Assembly (NCBI RefSeq): GCF_002101595.1
Contig: NZ_LQOM01000027.1
Span: 19,782 to 83,781 of the forward strand
Direction of reading: 5' to 3'
Origin: Mycobacterium celatum
Lineage (GTDB): Bacteria > Actinomycetota > Actinomycetes > Mycobacteriales > Mycobacteriaceae
Length of the DNA: 64,000 nucleotides
Positions within the stretch are counted from its first letter, which is position 1. Every line of letters starts with the position of its first letter. Both the position numbers and the translations under genes were made by a program. This document shows positions 54,950-62,615 of the stretch, in pieces. The notes beneath the pieces are model-generated. The model saw nothing but the letters and a program-made list of their open reading frames with translations, had not been told where the DNA came from and made no database searches.

Positions 54950-54994
54950 ACGTGATTCCGTCGCAGCCAAAGCGTCACCGGACTGTTATGTAAG

Positions 54995-55022
54995 TTGACT
55001 GCGTTACTGGCGTGGCTAATGT
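54995..55022 (+). promoter_or_regulatory. sigma-70-like promoter of the phosphodiester glycosidase gene
   Basis: TTGACT (54995-55000) and TAATGT (55017-55022) with a 16-base spacer form a good housekeeping-type promoter. Transcription would start near 55029, leaving about 33 bases before the GTG at 55062, with an AAAGG site in between. Confidence 0.5.
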
Positions 55023-55061
55023 TGTGCTTGTTGTACCGAGTTCCGCGCCGAAAGGTCACCC

Positions 55062-56153
55062 GTGTCGACTCACGCCGTCGTCTTCCGGCGCGTGGCAGCC
55101 TGCTGCGCCGTGCTGGCGTCGTGTGTCGCGCTCGCGACCAGCATCGGACGGCCGGTTGCGCGCGCCGCCGAGGCTCGCGAACTGCTGGCCAATGCCATTG
55201 CCAACACCCGCGGCTCCTACCTGGTATACAACTTTGGTGCCGGCCACCCCGCGCCGATGCTCAATGCGGGCGGCAGTTGGTACGACGGGACCAGCGGTGG
55301 CCATCTGATGATCATCAAGGCTGCGTCACAACGGCTTTCCCCTCACCTGTTGGTCGACAGTCACCGCGGTTACCAGGCTCGGTGTGAACGCAACCCGGGG
55401 GCGCGCACCGGTGACGGGCTCCTGCAGGCGTCGGAAACATACGCCCCAGTGCAAGCGTGGCAGGTATTGGGCCAGCCGACCATCGCCATCAACGCCAACT
55501 TCTTCGATGTGCGCGGACAGAAGGGCGGCTCGTGGCGGTCGACGGGCTGCAGTTCACCGCTGGGCGCCTACGTCGACAACACCCGCGGGCAGGGCCGGGC
55601 CAACCAGGCGGTCACCGGCACCATCCCCTACGCGGGCAAGCAGGGCCTCTCCGGCGGGAACGAAAACTGGAGTGCGTTGGCGACGATGATCCTGCCGACT
55701 CACGGAGCGCCGTATGTGTTGTGGCCCAACGGAGGTCGCGACGGCAACGACTACAACGCTGCCACCCAGGTCGTCACGGGTTTGGTGGACAAGGGTGAGC
55801 AGTTCGTCGCGGTGAGCGGGTTAGGGTTGTTGTCCCCCGCGAGCACCGGCCAGCTCAACGACGGCGGGCCGAGCGCCGCCCGGACCGCCCTTGCTTACTC
55901 GAAGACCCGCGACGAGATGTATGTGTTCCAGGGCGGCAGCTACACACCGGACAACATTCAGGACCTGTTCCGCGGATTGGGCAGTGACACCGCCGTTTTG
56001 CTCGACGGTGGCGGGTCGTCGGCGATCGTGCTGCGCCGCGACACCGGCGGCATGTGGGCCGGCGCCGGGGTGCCAAAGGGATCTTGCGACACCCGCCAAG
56101 TGCTCTGCGACTCCCACGAGCGCGCATTGCCGAGCTGGTTGGCGTTCAACTAA
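55062..56153 (+). CDS. secreted phosphodiester glycosidase (NAGPA/DUF2233 family)
   Basis: The 363-residue protein starts at a GTG after an AAAGG site. A signal peptide ('AACCAVLASCVALATSIGRPVARA') leads to the NAGPA domain. The family core is seen in 'IAINANFFDVRGQKGGSW' (about residues 142-159), 'QFVAVSGLGLL', 'NDGGPSAARTAL' and 'TAVLLDGGGSSAIVLRR'. Cysteines near 'SWRSTGCSS' and at the C-terminus suggest an exported, disulfide-bonded enzyme. Relatives remove GlcNAc or similar groups from phosphodiesters; here a wall glycan or glycolipid could be the target. That is inference. Confidence 0.82.
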   Translation: MSTHAVVFRRVAACCAVLASCVALATSIGRPVARAAEARELLANAIANTRGSYLVYNFGAGHPAPMLNAGGSWYDGTSGGHLMIIKAASQRLSPHLLVDSHRGYQARCERNPGARTGDGLLQASETYAPVQAWQVLGQPTIAINANFFDVRGQKGGSWRSTGCSSPLGAYVDNTRGQGRANQAVTGTIPYAGKQGLSGGNENWSALATMILPTHGAPYVLWPNGGRDGNDYNAATQVVTGLVDKGEQFVAVSGLGLLSPASTGQLNDGGPSAARTALAYSKTRDEMYVFQGGSYTPDNIQDLFRGLGSDTAVLLDGGGSSAIVLRRDTGGMWAGAGVPKGSCDTRQVLCDSHERALPSWLAFN

Positions 56154-56160
56154 TGCCAGA

Positions 56161-56239
56161 GGAGCTTCGCTCCGTGGTCGTCGGGTGTGCGGTTTCGTAC
56201 GCGACACGCCGTGTTCGGCGTATGAATTCGCACACTCGA
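56161..56239. repeat. palindromic intergenic element, family C copy, with a small upstream hairpin
   Basis: TCGGGTGTGCG (56181-56191) and CGCACACTCGA (56229-56239) form near-perfect 11-bp arms around a ~37-base interior. The left part shares GTGTGCGGTT with the copy at 12578. A small hairpin GGAGC-TTC-GCTCC lies at 56161-56173. Both fall in the 162-bp gap between convergent genes and probably end transcription. Confidence 0.65.
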
Positions 56240-56315
56240 GGAAGAGCCCTGTCCGCCACGAGCTCCGACCAAGGCTTTTGCAGTATGCTCGAGAGAGGCG
56301 CAAATGCGCCCACTG

Positions 56316-56858
56316 TCATTGCGGGATGGGCGAGCTGTCGTCTTCAGCCTCGCCAAGTAAATCCAGCTGCATCCACGCGACATCGTGCCAGCGCCCGTGT
56401 TTCCATCCGACGCGACGGTAGAGGCCGGCCTGCTCGAACCCGAAACTTCGATGAAAGGCGTTGCTGGCTTCGTTGGGCTGGGTGATTCCCGCGAAGGCTC
56501 GCCGATAGCCACGCTCGGTAAGCCGCCGCAGAAGGTGCGTATAGAGTTTGCGGCCGGCGCCGAAACGGTAATGGTGCGCTGCCACATAGATACTCGTCTC
56601 CACCGACCATTGGTATGCGGCACGGGGATTGAACGCGTGCGCGTAGGCATAGCCGACGATCTGGTGGTCCTGTTCGAGGACGAGCCATTCGTGAGTCTCC
56701 CGAGCCGCTGCTATACGCGACGCCATCTGCTCGGCCGTCGGGACTTCGGTTTCGAACGTGATTGCCGTGTCCTCGACGTAGGGACGGTAGATCGCCGCGC
56801 AAGCCGCCGCGTCCGCTGACGACGCCGGCTGCACAAAGCTGCTTTCCTCCATATACAT
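56316..56858 (-). CDS. GNAT acetyltransferase (phosphinothricin acetyltransferase-like)
   Basis: The ~180-residue GNAT enzyme resembles the PAT/Bar group that acetylates phosphinothricin or methionine sulfoximine. Typical parts are 'AAIYRPYVEDTAITFETEVPT' near the start, 'GYAYAHAFNPRAAYQWSVETSIYV', the acetyl-CoA loop region 'HHYRFGAGRKLYTHLLRRL' and 'NEASNAFHRSFGFEQAGLYRRVGWKHGRWHDVAWMQLDL'. An in-frame ATG 6 bases downstream is an alternative start. It probably acetylates an amino-acid-like toxin or intermediate. Confidence 0.85.
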   Translation of the reverse strand: MYMEESSFVQPASSADAAACAAIYRPYVEDTAITFETEVPTAEQMASRIAAARETHEWLVLEQDHQIVGYAYAHAFNPRAAYQWSVETSIYVAAHHYRFGAGRKLYTHLLRRLTERGYRRAFAGITQPNEASNAFHRSFGFEQAGLYRRVGWKHGRWHDVAWMQLDLLGEAEDDSSPIPQ

Positions 56859-56888
56859 AGCCTTATCGTCGGCGGATTGCTTGTCTCT

Positions 56889-57725
56889 TTATGTTCTCTT
56901 GCGCAGCTGGGTGTTGAGCCAATCGCTCGCCGCCTCGTTGAGGGCGGTAATACGTGAGAGTCCCTCGACGTGGTTGTTGGCGCCGGTGAGGTGGTGCGCC
57001 ACGTCGTCGAAGATGCGGAATTCGACGAGATCTGCTCGACCTGATTCCCGGTACGCGTTCCGCAGAGCGGTATAGAGATCGCGGGGATCGTCCGGTGCGA
57101 TGTACTCGTCGTTGGCGCCGTGCAGGATGAGCAGCGCCGGCGGGGTCGAGCGTGCAGCCACATCGCTGGCGTGTGCAGCCAGGTCGCCACGTTGAGCCGC
57201 TGTGCGGGCTTCGTCGTCCCAGGGGTAGGGATTGCCGGACAGGCGCTCAGAAATCGCCACAGCCGCCGACGGGCTGCTTACCGTGTTGACCAATACGGCG
57301 GCCTGGATAGGAACCTGCGCTCGAATCAGGGCGTCCGCGACGACGACCCCGCCAGCCGAAAAACCCAGTAGTGCCAACCTGTCAGCGTCCGCGCCAGTTC
57401 GCTCAGCGATCTCGGCGACGAGACGTGGCAGTTCGTCTGCGGCCTGCTCGATGACTGGCATAAGCAGTTGACGCAAGTAGTCGCGGGACTGACGGTCTAG
57501 GATCTCCTCCAGACCGCCTGGTGGCAAGCGCTCCCCGAACAGAGCCAGACCGACGTAGGCGATGGTTGCATCAACTGTCTCGAGTGGGAACGCCTGGGCC
57601 ATCTCTTGCGGACTATTCGGAGGCCCAAAGCCATGATACAGCACCACGATTGGAGCACTGTCGCGCCCCGAGCGCCGCAGCAGGACTGGGACCTCACCGA
57701 TGTGAAGCGCTATGTGCTCGGGCAC
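56889..57725 (-). CDS. alpha/beta-hydrolase (dienelactone hydrolase-like esterase)
   Basis: The ~278-residue serine hydrolase has 'IVVLYHGFGPPNSPQEMAQ' as oxyanion region, the nucleophile in 'LALLGFSAGGVVVADAL', the acid in 'LLILHGANDEYIAP' and the histidine in 'FDDVAHHLTGANNHVEGL'. The GTG at 57725 (VVPEHIALHIG) is chosen because it lies just after the antitoxin stop; a longer frame overlaps the antitoxin gene and looks unreal. The substrate is unknown. It follows the BrnA-like gene on the same strand by 23 bases. Confidence 0.75.
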   Translation of the reverse strand: MPEHIALHIGEVPVLLRRSGRDSAPIVVLYHGFGPPNSPQEMAQAFPLETVDATIAYVGLALFGERLPPGGLEEILDRQSRDYLRQLLMPVIEQAADELPRLVAEIAERTGADADRLALLGFSAGGVVVADALIRAQVPIQAAVLVNTVSSPSAAVAISERLSGNPYPWDDEARTAAQRGDLAAHASDVAARSTPPALLILHGANDEYIAPDDPRDLYTALRNAYRESGRADLVEFRIFDDVAHHLTGANNHVEGLSRITALNEAASDWLNTQLRKRT

Positions 57726-57748
57726 AACCAATAGTGATAACCGATCGG

Positions 57749-57985
57749 TCAGGCTGCGGGGTGGTCTCCGTGGTCCAGTCTTTCGGCGATCCAAACCTTG
57801 ATGAGTGACTGGCGGGTGACTCCGAGCCGGGTGGCTTCGCGGTCTAGTTCGGCGATCATCCATGCCGGGAGGTCGGCGTTTACCCGCCGGTGTTCCTCGC
57901 CGGGCCGGCGCGCCCGTGTCTTATCCAGAGCGGCGGCCATGTCCTCGCCGGCATCGAACCGCTCGTCGAACTCTTTAGCCTTCAT
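57749..57985 (-). CDS. brnA: BrnA-like antitoxin (ribbon-helix-helix)
   Basis: The 78-residue protein is of the BrnA/CopG antitoxin type: an N-terminal 'MKAKEFDERFDAGED' toxin-neutralising part, the linker 'RARRPGEEHRRVN', and the DNA-binding 'ADLPAWMIAELDREATRLGVTRQSLIKVWIAERL'. BrnA normally blocks and represses its BrnT toxin. The toxin gene just upstream on the same strand is decayed, so the antitoxin looks orphaned. It is intact with no visible damage. Confidence 0.82.
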   Translation of the reverse strand: MKAKEFDERFDAGEDMAAALDKTRARRPGEEHRRVNADLPAWMIAELDREATRLGVTRQSLIKVWIAERLDHGDHPAA

Positions 57986-58169
57986 AGATCGCTACCTCGC
58001 TTTCCCGTGAACGGCGTACCGAGATGATCCGGACGATTTCGCCCCGGTAGGTCATCACTGCCGACCAGCATCGACCTCCGCTCCCGCCAAATAGGTCGCG
58101 CCACAGTTAAGTCGATGTCGTCCTTGGCCAGGCTCACGGCGTCGCTGGATCAAACTCGAACTCAACCAT
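57975..58169 (-). pseudogene. brnT toxin remnant
   Basis: The ATG at 58169 opens MVEFEFDPA, the BrnT N-terminus, but reaches a stop after 'TP'. In the next frame the sequence continues 'SDAVSLAKDDIDLTVAR', matching the BrnT segment after FDPA, and then, after a probable loss of about 30 codons, 'GRCWSAVMTYRGEIVRIISVRRSRESEVAIYEG' in another frame matches the BrnT C-terminus. The last frame overlaps the brnA start by 11 bases, as in intact pairs. So this is a toxin gene broken by a frameshift and an internal deletion. Confidence 0.75.
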
Positions 58170-58291
58170 GTGTAGAAATCATGCCATAATTACTCATACT
58201 TCCGGCGGATGGCTCTTGGTTCCGCAATGTCCTGCGCCACCATTCATTGCGTCCTGGTTCTCACCGTCGTTGCTCCGACGCATTGATGAAT

Positions 58292-58346
58292 GATTTCGTC
58301 CTGCCTGAATCTGCTCGGCGAGGATGTCAGCGTGACCGGCGTGCCG
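58292..58346 (-). pseudogene. possible DinB/DUF664 C-terminal relic
   Basis: On the minus strand the segment reading 'RHAGHADILAEQIQAG' resembles the C-terminal 'HAGHADILREQIDG' of DinB/DUF664 family proteins. No further family sequence is visible on either side, and its upstream part overlaps the end of the TetR gene in another frame. It seems to be a leftover of a gene replaced or deleted here. The rest of the stretch 58170-58326 holds no gene that I can see. Confidence 0.4.
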
Positions 58347-59007
58347 TCTGAACCTCGAACTTTTCGAGTTCCCTAGTGATTGACGCATCGAAGCGAATGG
58401 TTGGATCCAGCCGCGATGCGCTGCGCAGTGTAGTGATCAGGGCCGCGGCGGCCAGCTCGACCAGAGCGTCGACGTCGATGTCGCGGTTGGTGATGCGGTC
58501 GATCATCATCTCGTCGAGGTAACCGATCCAGCCGTGCATCGCGGTACGCAATACGGCCGGTAGCGGCTCGACGATGCCCAGGGCGAGCAGGATTCGTTGA
58601 GCGCCCATCCAGCGCAGCTCATCGATCGCGCCCTGTTGCTCTGTGTCAGCACCCAGGTTGCCGCGCACAAACGCCACAAAACTGTCGGCGTAGCTGTCGA
58701 TGTGGGTGATGTGGTTGCGCAGCGCGTGGCGTAGCTGATTGGTCAGCGACGCGCCCGGCGGTGGCGGTGCCAGCTGGTGTTCGGCGATCTCCGCTGCGAT
58801 TTCGTTGAGGACCGCCTGATAAAGGCCGCGTTTGTTGACGAAGTGGTGGGCGATCAGACCGTAGGCCACACCGGCCTTGTCGGCGATCTCTGATGTGGTC
58901 ACCTGGTCGTAGGGACGTGTGGTGAACAGTTTGCGCGCGGTGTCGATGAGTGCTTGGCGGCGATCGCCCACCACGCTCCGGGCTTTGGATGCTCGCCGTG
59001 CAGACAT
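58327..59007 (-). CDS. TetR family transcriptional regulator
   Basis: The ~226-residue regulator has an N-terminal TetR helix-turn-helix ('RRQALIDTARKLFTTRPYDQVTTSEIADKAGVAYGLIAHHFVNKRGLYQAVL', about residues 16-68) and a helical ligand domain. The ATG at 59007 is chosen over a GTG three bases upstream. It is the last gene of a five-gene run after the fumarylacetoacetase-like gene (9-base gap). The palindrome at 62066-62080 in front of the first gene is the likely binding site, giving feedback control. The ligand is unknown. Confidence 0.87.
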   Translation of the reverse strand: MSARRASKARSVVGDRRQALIDTARKLFTTRPYDQVTTSEIADKAGVAYGLIAHHFVNKRGLYQAVLNEIAAEIAEHQLAPPPPGASLTNQLRHALRNHITHIDSYADSFVAFVRGNLGADTEQQGAIDELRWMGAQRILLALGIVEPLPAVLRTAMHGWIGYLDEMMIDRITNRDIDVDALVELAAAALITTLRSASRLDPTIRFDASITRELEKFEVQTARRSR

Positions 59008-59016
59008 CACGTCAGG

Positions 59017-59967
59017 CTAAACCCTCGGTGCGGACCGAAGCGTGATGACCGTCCGGTCGGTGGCAGGGTGGGCGGTGACCGGGTTAGCGAGTTGCCCGAT
59101 CCCGTCGATTTCGACACGCACGCTGTCACCAGGTCGGAGGAACCGCCCTGCCGGCCAGCCAGTTCCGGCGAAGGTGCCGCACGCGATCACATCACCTGGT
59201 TGCAGCAAGCAATAGCTGCTGAGGCGGCTGACGATCTCGGCCGGCGACAGGGTGAGATCGGCGATGCGTCCCCGCTGGCGCAATGTGCCGTTGAGGTAAG
59301 TGCGCAACTGGCTGTCGTGCGGATCGAATTGGTCAGCGGTGACCAGCCATGGACCCAGCGGCCCGTGACTGGGATAGCTTTTGGCCAATCCGGCCGACGT
59401 CGGATTGTCGGTTTGCCAGTCGCGCACCGACACGTCGTTGGCGATGACGTACCCGGCGATGCCGGCACCTGCGGCGGCTACACCCGCCTCGTGCAGCGGT
59501 GTCCCGATGACGGCCGCCAGTTCGCCTTCCCAGTCGACTTGTTCGGCACCCGGCGGAACGACGATGGGGTCGTTCGGCCCGATGACCGATGACGTGGCCT
59601 TGGCGAAAAACAACGGCTGCTTAGGCCGCGGGTGTGCCAGCATGTAGCCGGCGGCGATGCGGATTAGTTTGGGTTCGCGCATCAGCCACCGAAGATTGAC
59701 GTCCTTACGGTGAGCCGGCGCATTCAGCCCGATTGCCATGTATTTGGACGGGTCGGGTACCGGTGCCCGCAGTCGTACGGCTTCCAGCGCGACTCGGGGC
59801 GCCTTCCTCAGCAGTGCCGGCAATGCCAGAGCCCAGTCTGGTTGTTGCAGCAGCATCCGAACCGATGCCGGCCCGCCCGCGCAGGCGCCTAGGTCCGCGA
59901 TCTCGTCCCCGAACAGCACGCCGGGCCTGGCCGGTGTGCCCGCGCTGTCAAATGTGGTCAGTTGCAT
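59017..59967 (-). CDS. fumarylacetoacetate hydrolase family protein
   Basis: The ~316-residue protein has the FAH C-terminal domain. The metal-binding acidic residues are seen in 'VDWEGELAAVIG' (about residues 148-159) and 'VIANDVSVRDWQ'; other family parts are 'AKATSSVIGPNDPIVVP', 'PWLVTADQFDPHD', 'LLQPGDVIACGTFAGTG' and 'PGDSVRVEIDGIGQL'. The family includes 2-hydroxy-dienoate isomerases, decarboxylases and hydrolases that act after ring cleavage. The ATG at 59967 (MQLTTFDSAG) lies 10 bases after the dioxygenase gene. It fits the later steps of an aromatic meta-cleavage route. Confidence 0.85.
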   Translation of the reverse strand: MQLTTFDSAGTPARPGVLFGDEIADLGACAGGPASVRMLLQQPDWALALPALLRKAPRVALEAVRLRAPVPDPSKYMAIGLNAPAHRKDVNLRWLMREPKLIRIAAGYMLAHPRPKQPLFFAKATSSVIGPNDPIVVPPGAEQVDWEGELAAVIGTPLHEAGVAAAGAGIAGYVIANDVSVRDWQTDNPTSAGLAKSYPSHGPLGPWLVTADQFDPHDSQLRTYLNGTLRQRGRIADLTLSPAEIVSRLSSYCLLQPGDVIACGTFAGTGWPAGRFLRPGDSVRVEIDGIGQLANPVTAHPATDRTVITLRSAPRV

Positions 59968-59977
59968 GTGAACTCGC

Positions 59978-60643
59978 CTAGAGGGTTTTCCAGCGCAGGG
60001 TGCCAAGACCGGCGCGGGCGCGCCGACCGTCAGGAGGTGCAGATCCGCGCTTTTTCAGTTCGGCCGCCGACGTCCCGGCGGCCAGCAGCCGTTCCAACAC
60101 ATCGGGATCGAATTCCACACCGATCGGGTTTTCGTCGAACTCGCCGCAGGAAAGCCAGTCGAGCAGTTCAGCGTTGGAGTCGAAGTTGTCTACCTGCAGT
60201 TCAATGCGGTGCCCGTCAGGGTCTTCGTAGTACATCGAGGTGGTGGGGCCGTGGTTGATGCACCACACCGGCCTGATGCCGGCGTCGGCCAGTCGACGAT
60301 ACGCGGCGACGAGGTTTTCAAGGTGAGTGTAGGTGAAGGCAACATGGTCGACTCCCCAGAACTTGCGATAGACCTTCCATACCGTGCCGGGGATCCGAAG
60401 CGCCCGCGGAACTTTGATCAACGCAATGCGGTGATGCTCATGGTCGTAGGTCAAAAATGCCAGCCGTTTGTCCTCGAAGACCACCACCGCATCCAGCACC
60501 TGGGTGTACCAGTCGATCATCTGTTGCGGTCGGGGGGTCTTGTAGACGACGTGGGCCAGCTTGGCGGGCGCCCCGGGTCGTGGTGGCTGCTCGAGGTCTT
60601 CGGAGCGCACCCGCACCGCAGGGTGGTTGTTCGGCGGGGTCAT
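59978..60643 (-). CDS. extradiol ring-cleavage dioxygenase-like VOC protein
   Basis: The 221-residue protein is a vicinal-oxygen-chelate fold member of the type-I extradiol dioxygenase group. Metal ligands of the family are seen as His in 'KLAHVVYKTPRPQQM', His in 'FWGVDHVAFTYTHLENL' and Glu in 'YYEDPDGHRIELQVDNFD'. It is shorter than two-domain BphC/HsaC (about 290-300 residues), so either a single-domain enzyme or a relative with other chemistry. It is coupled to the membrane protein gene upstream by a four-base overlap (ATGA). Confidence 0.82.
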   Translation of the reverse strand: MTPPNNHPAVRVRSEDLEQPPRPGAPAKLAHVVYKTPRPQQMIDWYTQVLDAVVVFEDKRLAFLTYDHEHHRIALIKVPRALRIPGTVWKVYRKFWGVDHVAFTYTHLENLVAAYRRLADAGIRPVWCINHGPTTSMYYEDPDGHRIELQVDNFDSNAELLDWLSCGEFDENPIGVEFDPDVLERLLAAGTSAAELKKRGSAPPDGRRARAGLGTLRWKTL

Positions 60644-61128
60644 CGGTTCTTGGCCTTCGATGCAGCCGCGCCGAGTGGCGACACGCTCTCTGGGATAGCA
60701 CTATTGGCGCTGGACGGCAGGATATCCCGATGGTGGCGCGGCTTATCAGTGTCGAATTGACCGGCCAGCACCAGACCCCCGATACCCAGTAGCAGGTCGC
60801 TGCCGACCACCAACGCGCTGAGCGGCCCGCGGCGGTGACCGCGCAACGTGGCCAGAGTGCGCACTGTGGCCATCAGCAGCCCGCTGATGGCGGTGGCGCG
60901 GATGAATGTCGCGTCGCGATGACCCTGCAAGATGCGGATGATGCCGTAGGCGAAACCTGCGTTGGTTGTGCCTGTTTCGCGGCGAAACCACGGCTCGGCG
61001 ACTAAACCCAGTCGGCCTTCCAGAAAAGCGGGGACGGTGAAGTGGGCGATGAGTGCCATCACGACGTGGGCGAGGCCCAGGGCGGCCCCGATGCGGATCT
61101 GTGCGTCCGTCAGCCTGATCGGTGTCAT
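60640..61128 (-). CDS. small four-helix membrane protein, paralogue of the divergent gene
   Basis: The 162-residue membrane protein has about four helices ('AALGLAHVVMALIAHFTVP', 'NAGFAYGIIRILQG', 'ATAISGLLMATVRTLATL', 'ALVVGSDLLLGIGGLVLAG') and then a soluble tail. It shares 'WFRRETGTTNAGFAYGI' and 'LLLGIGGLVL' with the plus-strand gene at 62096 ('WYQREIGAFNAGLAYGI', 'AALGIGGFVL'). A GGAGTAA site precedes the ATG. The function is unknown; location suggests substrate entry or membrane protection for the linked pathway. Confidence 0.75.
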   Translation of the reverse strand: MTPIRLTDAQIRIGAALGLAHVVMALIAHFTVPAFLEGRLGLVAEPWFRRETGTTNAGFAYGIIRILQGHRDATFIRATAISGLLMATVRTLATLRGHRRGPLSALVVGSDLLLGIGGLVLAGQFDTDKPRHHRDILPSSANSAIPESVSPLGAAASKAKNR

Positions 61129-61143
61129 GTTTACTCCGATGCG

Positions 61144-61977
61144 TCAGCGTTGGGTGTTCAGTACGCTGCGGGTGTCGACGCGGCGGCCACCCAGTTGGGC
61201 CACGAGTCGGCCTATCGCCGGGATTTCCAGGGGGGCAAGCGAATAGCTCGGGTACACTACCCGGTTTGCTCCGCGGTGCAGGGCACGAACGATCGCCGCC
61301 GCCGTGGACTGTGGTGGCACCGGCGGAAATGTGCGCGGTGAGCCGGATTTCCACGGAAGTTCGTCGATATCCCGCAATGCGGTATCGGTTGATCCCGGGA
61401 CCACCTCGAGCACCTTGATCGGGGTTTCGGCCAGCTCGAGGCGCAGCGATCGGGTCGCCTGTGCCAGCGCGGCTTTCGACGCCGAGTAGTAGCCCAGCAG
61501 CGGCAGCGGCACCGCCTGCACGGTGGAGGTAACGTTGACGATGATTCCGGCTCCGGCGGAGTGCATGGCGGGAAGCACGGCAGCGGTCAACGCCAGCGGT
61601 GACCACATGTTGACCTCGAAGACTCGCCGCGCCGCGTCGGAATCGGCGATCAGCGATTGCGGCCCTGTCAGGTTCGCGCCCGCGTTGTTGACCAAAACGT
61701 CAACGGCGCCCCCCAGCGCGTCTAGGGCGTCGTGGGCTAGTGAGGTCGCCCTTTCGGGCATGGCCAGATCGGCGGTGATCACCGTGGGCCGTTGGTGGCC
61801 GGCGCTGGCAATTTCCTCGGCGACTTCGTCGAGCAAGTCGCCCCGCCGCGCGGCCAGCGCCATGACCGCGCCGCGATCGGCCAGCTGCAACGCGAGCGCC
61901 CGACCGATGCCGCTTGAGGCGCCGGTGATGAGAATTTTCTTGCCCCCCAGCCGAATCCCTTGTCGCCTGAAACTCAT
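61144..61977 (-). CDS. short-chain dehydrogenase/reductase
   Basis: The 277-residue classical SDR has the cofactor motif 'ILITGASSGIGRALALQLAD' (about residues 15-34), 'VDVLVNNAGANLTG', the catalytic serine in 'IVNVTSTVQAVPLP' and Tyr/Lys in 'LGYYSASKAALAQ' (about residues 163-175). A GGAG site precedes the ATG. It is the first gene of the run that ends in the TetR gene, with gaps of 15, -4, 10 and 9 bases. The substrate is unknown, perhaps a ring alcohol or ketone upstream of the dioxygenase step. Confidence 0.87.
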   Translation of the reverse strand: MSFRRQGIRLGGKKILITGASSGIGRALALQLADRGAVMALAARRGDLLDEVAEEIASAGHQRPTVITADLAMPERATSLAHDALDALGGAVDVLVNNAGANLTGPQSLIADSDAARRVFEVNMWSPLALTAAVLPAMHSAGAGIIVNVTSTVQAVPLPLLGYYSASKAALAQATRSLRLELAETPIKVLEVVPGSTDTALRDIDELPWKSGSPRTFPPVPPQSTAAAIVRALHRGANRVVYPSYSLAPLEIPAIGRLVAQLGGRRVDTRSVLNTQR

Positions 61978-62065
61978 AACGGCACTCCGTTGCTTGCAAC
62001 GCTCACTGCATCGTCCTCTCTGACATGTTGACTGCCGACCGGCTCGCGCCCTACAGTCTCACACC

Positions 62066-62080
62066 GACTGATTATCAGTC
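62066..62080. promoter_or_regulatory. perfect 15-bp palindrome, candidate TetR operator
   Basis: GACTGAT-T-ATCAGTC has 7-bp perfect arms and lies in the 118-bp gap between the divergent SDR and membrane protein genes. It sits 15 bases before the start of the plus-strand gene. A -35-like TTGACT read on the minus strand overlaps its edge (62079-62084). Such a site fits control of both directions by the TetR protein encoded in the same cluster. Confidence 0.7.
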
Positions 62081-62095
62081 AATAGAGGAGGAGCG

Positions 62096-62512
62096 GTGAC
62101 AAATCAACTCGGCGGACAGCTCCGGCGGCGGGGCGAGGCCCTTCTCGGTGCAGGCGCACTGGCGATGGCCGCCGGCGCTTTCACAGGGCATGCACTGATC
62201 CCCGACAGGGTGGCCGACCACTACGGGTGGATTCGTGAACGTTGGTATCAACGCGAGATCGGGGCCTTCAATGCCGGCCTGGCCTACGGCATCGTCGCCT
62301 ACGCGCGCGGCCGCGACAGGGAGGCATTCCTGGGATCGTGGTCGACCGCGGCTCTGCTGATGGCCCTCACCCGCATGTCTGCCCTCATCAGTGGAGACAG
62401 GAGCGGGTTCTGGAATATCGCCACGGTCGCTGAAGACGCCGCCCTGGGTATCGGGGGCTTCGTATTGTTGCGCCGCCGCCGCATGATGCCCGCGGTAGGC
62501 CAGCAAGGGTGA
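62096..62512 (+). CDS. small membrane protein, paralogue of the 60640 gene
   Basis: The 138-residue membrane protein starts at a GTG after a strong GAGGAGGAG site. Four helices are likely, including 'LLGAGALAMAAGAFTGHALI', 'GAFNAGLAYGIVAYARG' and 'WSTAALLMALTRMSALIS'. It shares motifs with the membrane protein of the divergent operon, so the cluster carries two copies facing each other across one operator. The function is unknown. Confidence 0.75.
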   Translation: MTNQLGGQLRRRGEALLGAGALAMAAGAFTGHALIPDRVADHYGWIRERWYQREIGAFNAGLAYGIVAYARGRDREAFLGSWSTAALLMALTRMSALISGDRSGFWNIATVAEDAALGIGGFVLLRRRRMMPAVGQQG

Positions 62513-62552
62513 GCCGGTCGGGCAAGCAGGACTGCGGCGGTGAGTTCTTCGA

Positions 62553-62615
62553 AATGACCACGGCCGCAGACGAAGTCGCGCGGAATGTGGAGCAGCTACT
62601 GCAGGTCAACGCGTG
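62553..62615 (+). other. 20-codon frame in a 93-bp gap, probably not a gene
   Basis: The frame MTTAADEVARNVEQLLQVNA runs from an ATG to a stop at 62613-62615 and is open further upstream to about 62511. It looks amphipathic and could be the end of a lost gene. No ribosome site is seen. The gap otherwise shows nothing. Confidence 0.15.

Noticed and set aside
58194..58388. Minus-strand 64-codon frame over the end of the TetR gene as a real gene
   Set aside because: It overlaps the TetR coding end, has no ribosome site and only a short family-like piece; treated as a relic instead.
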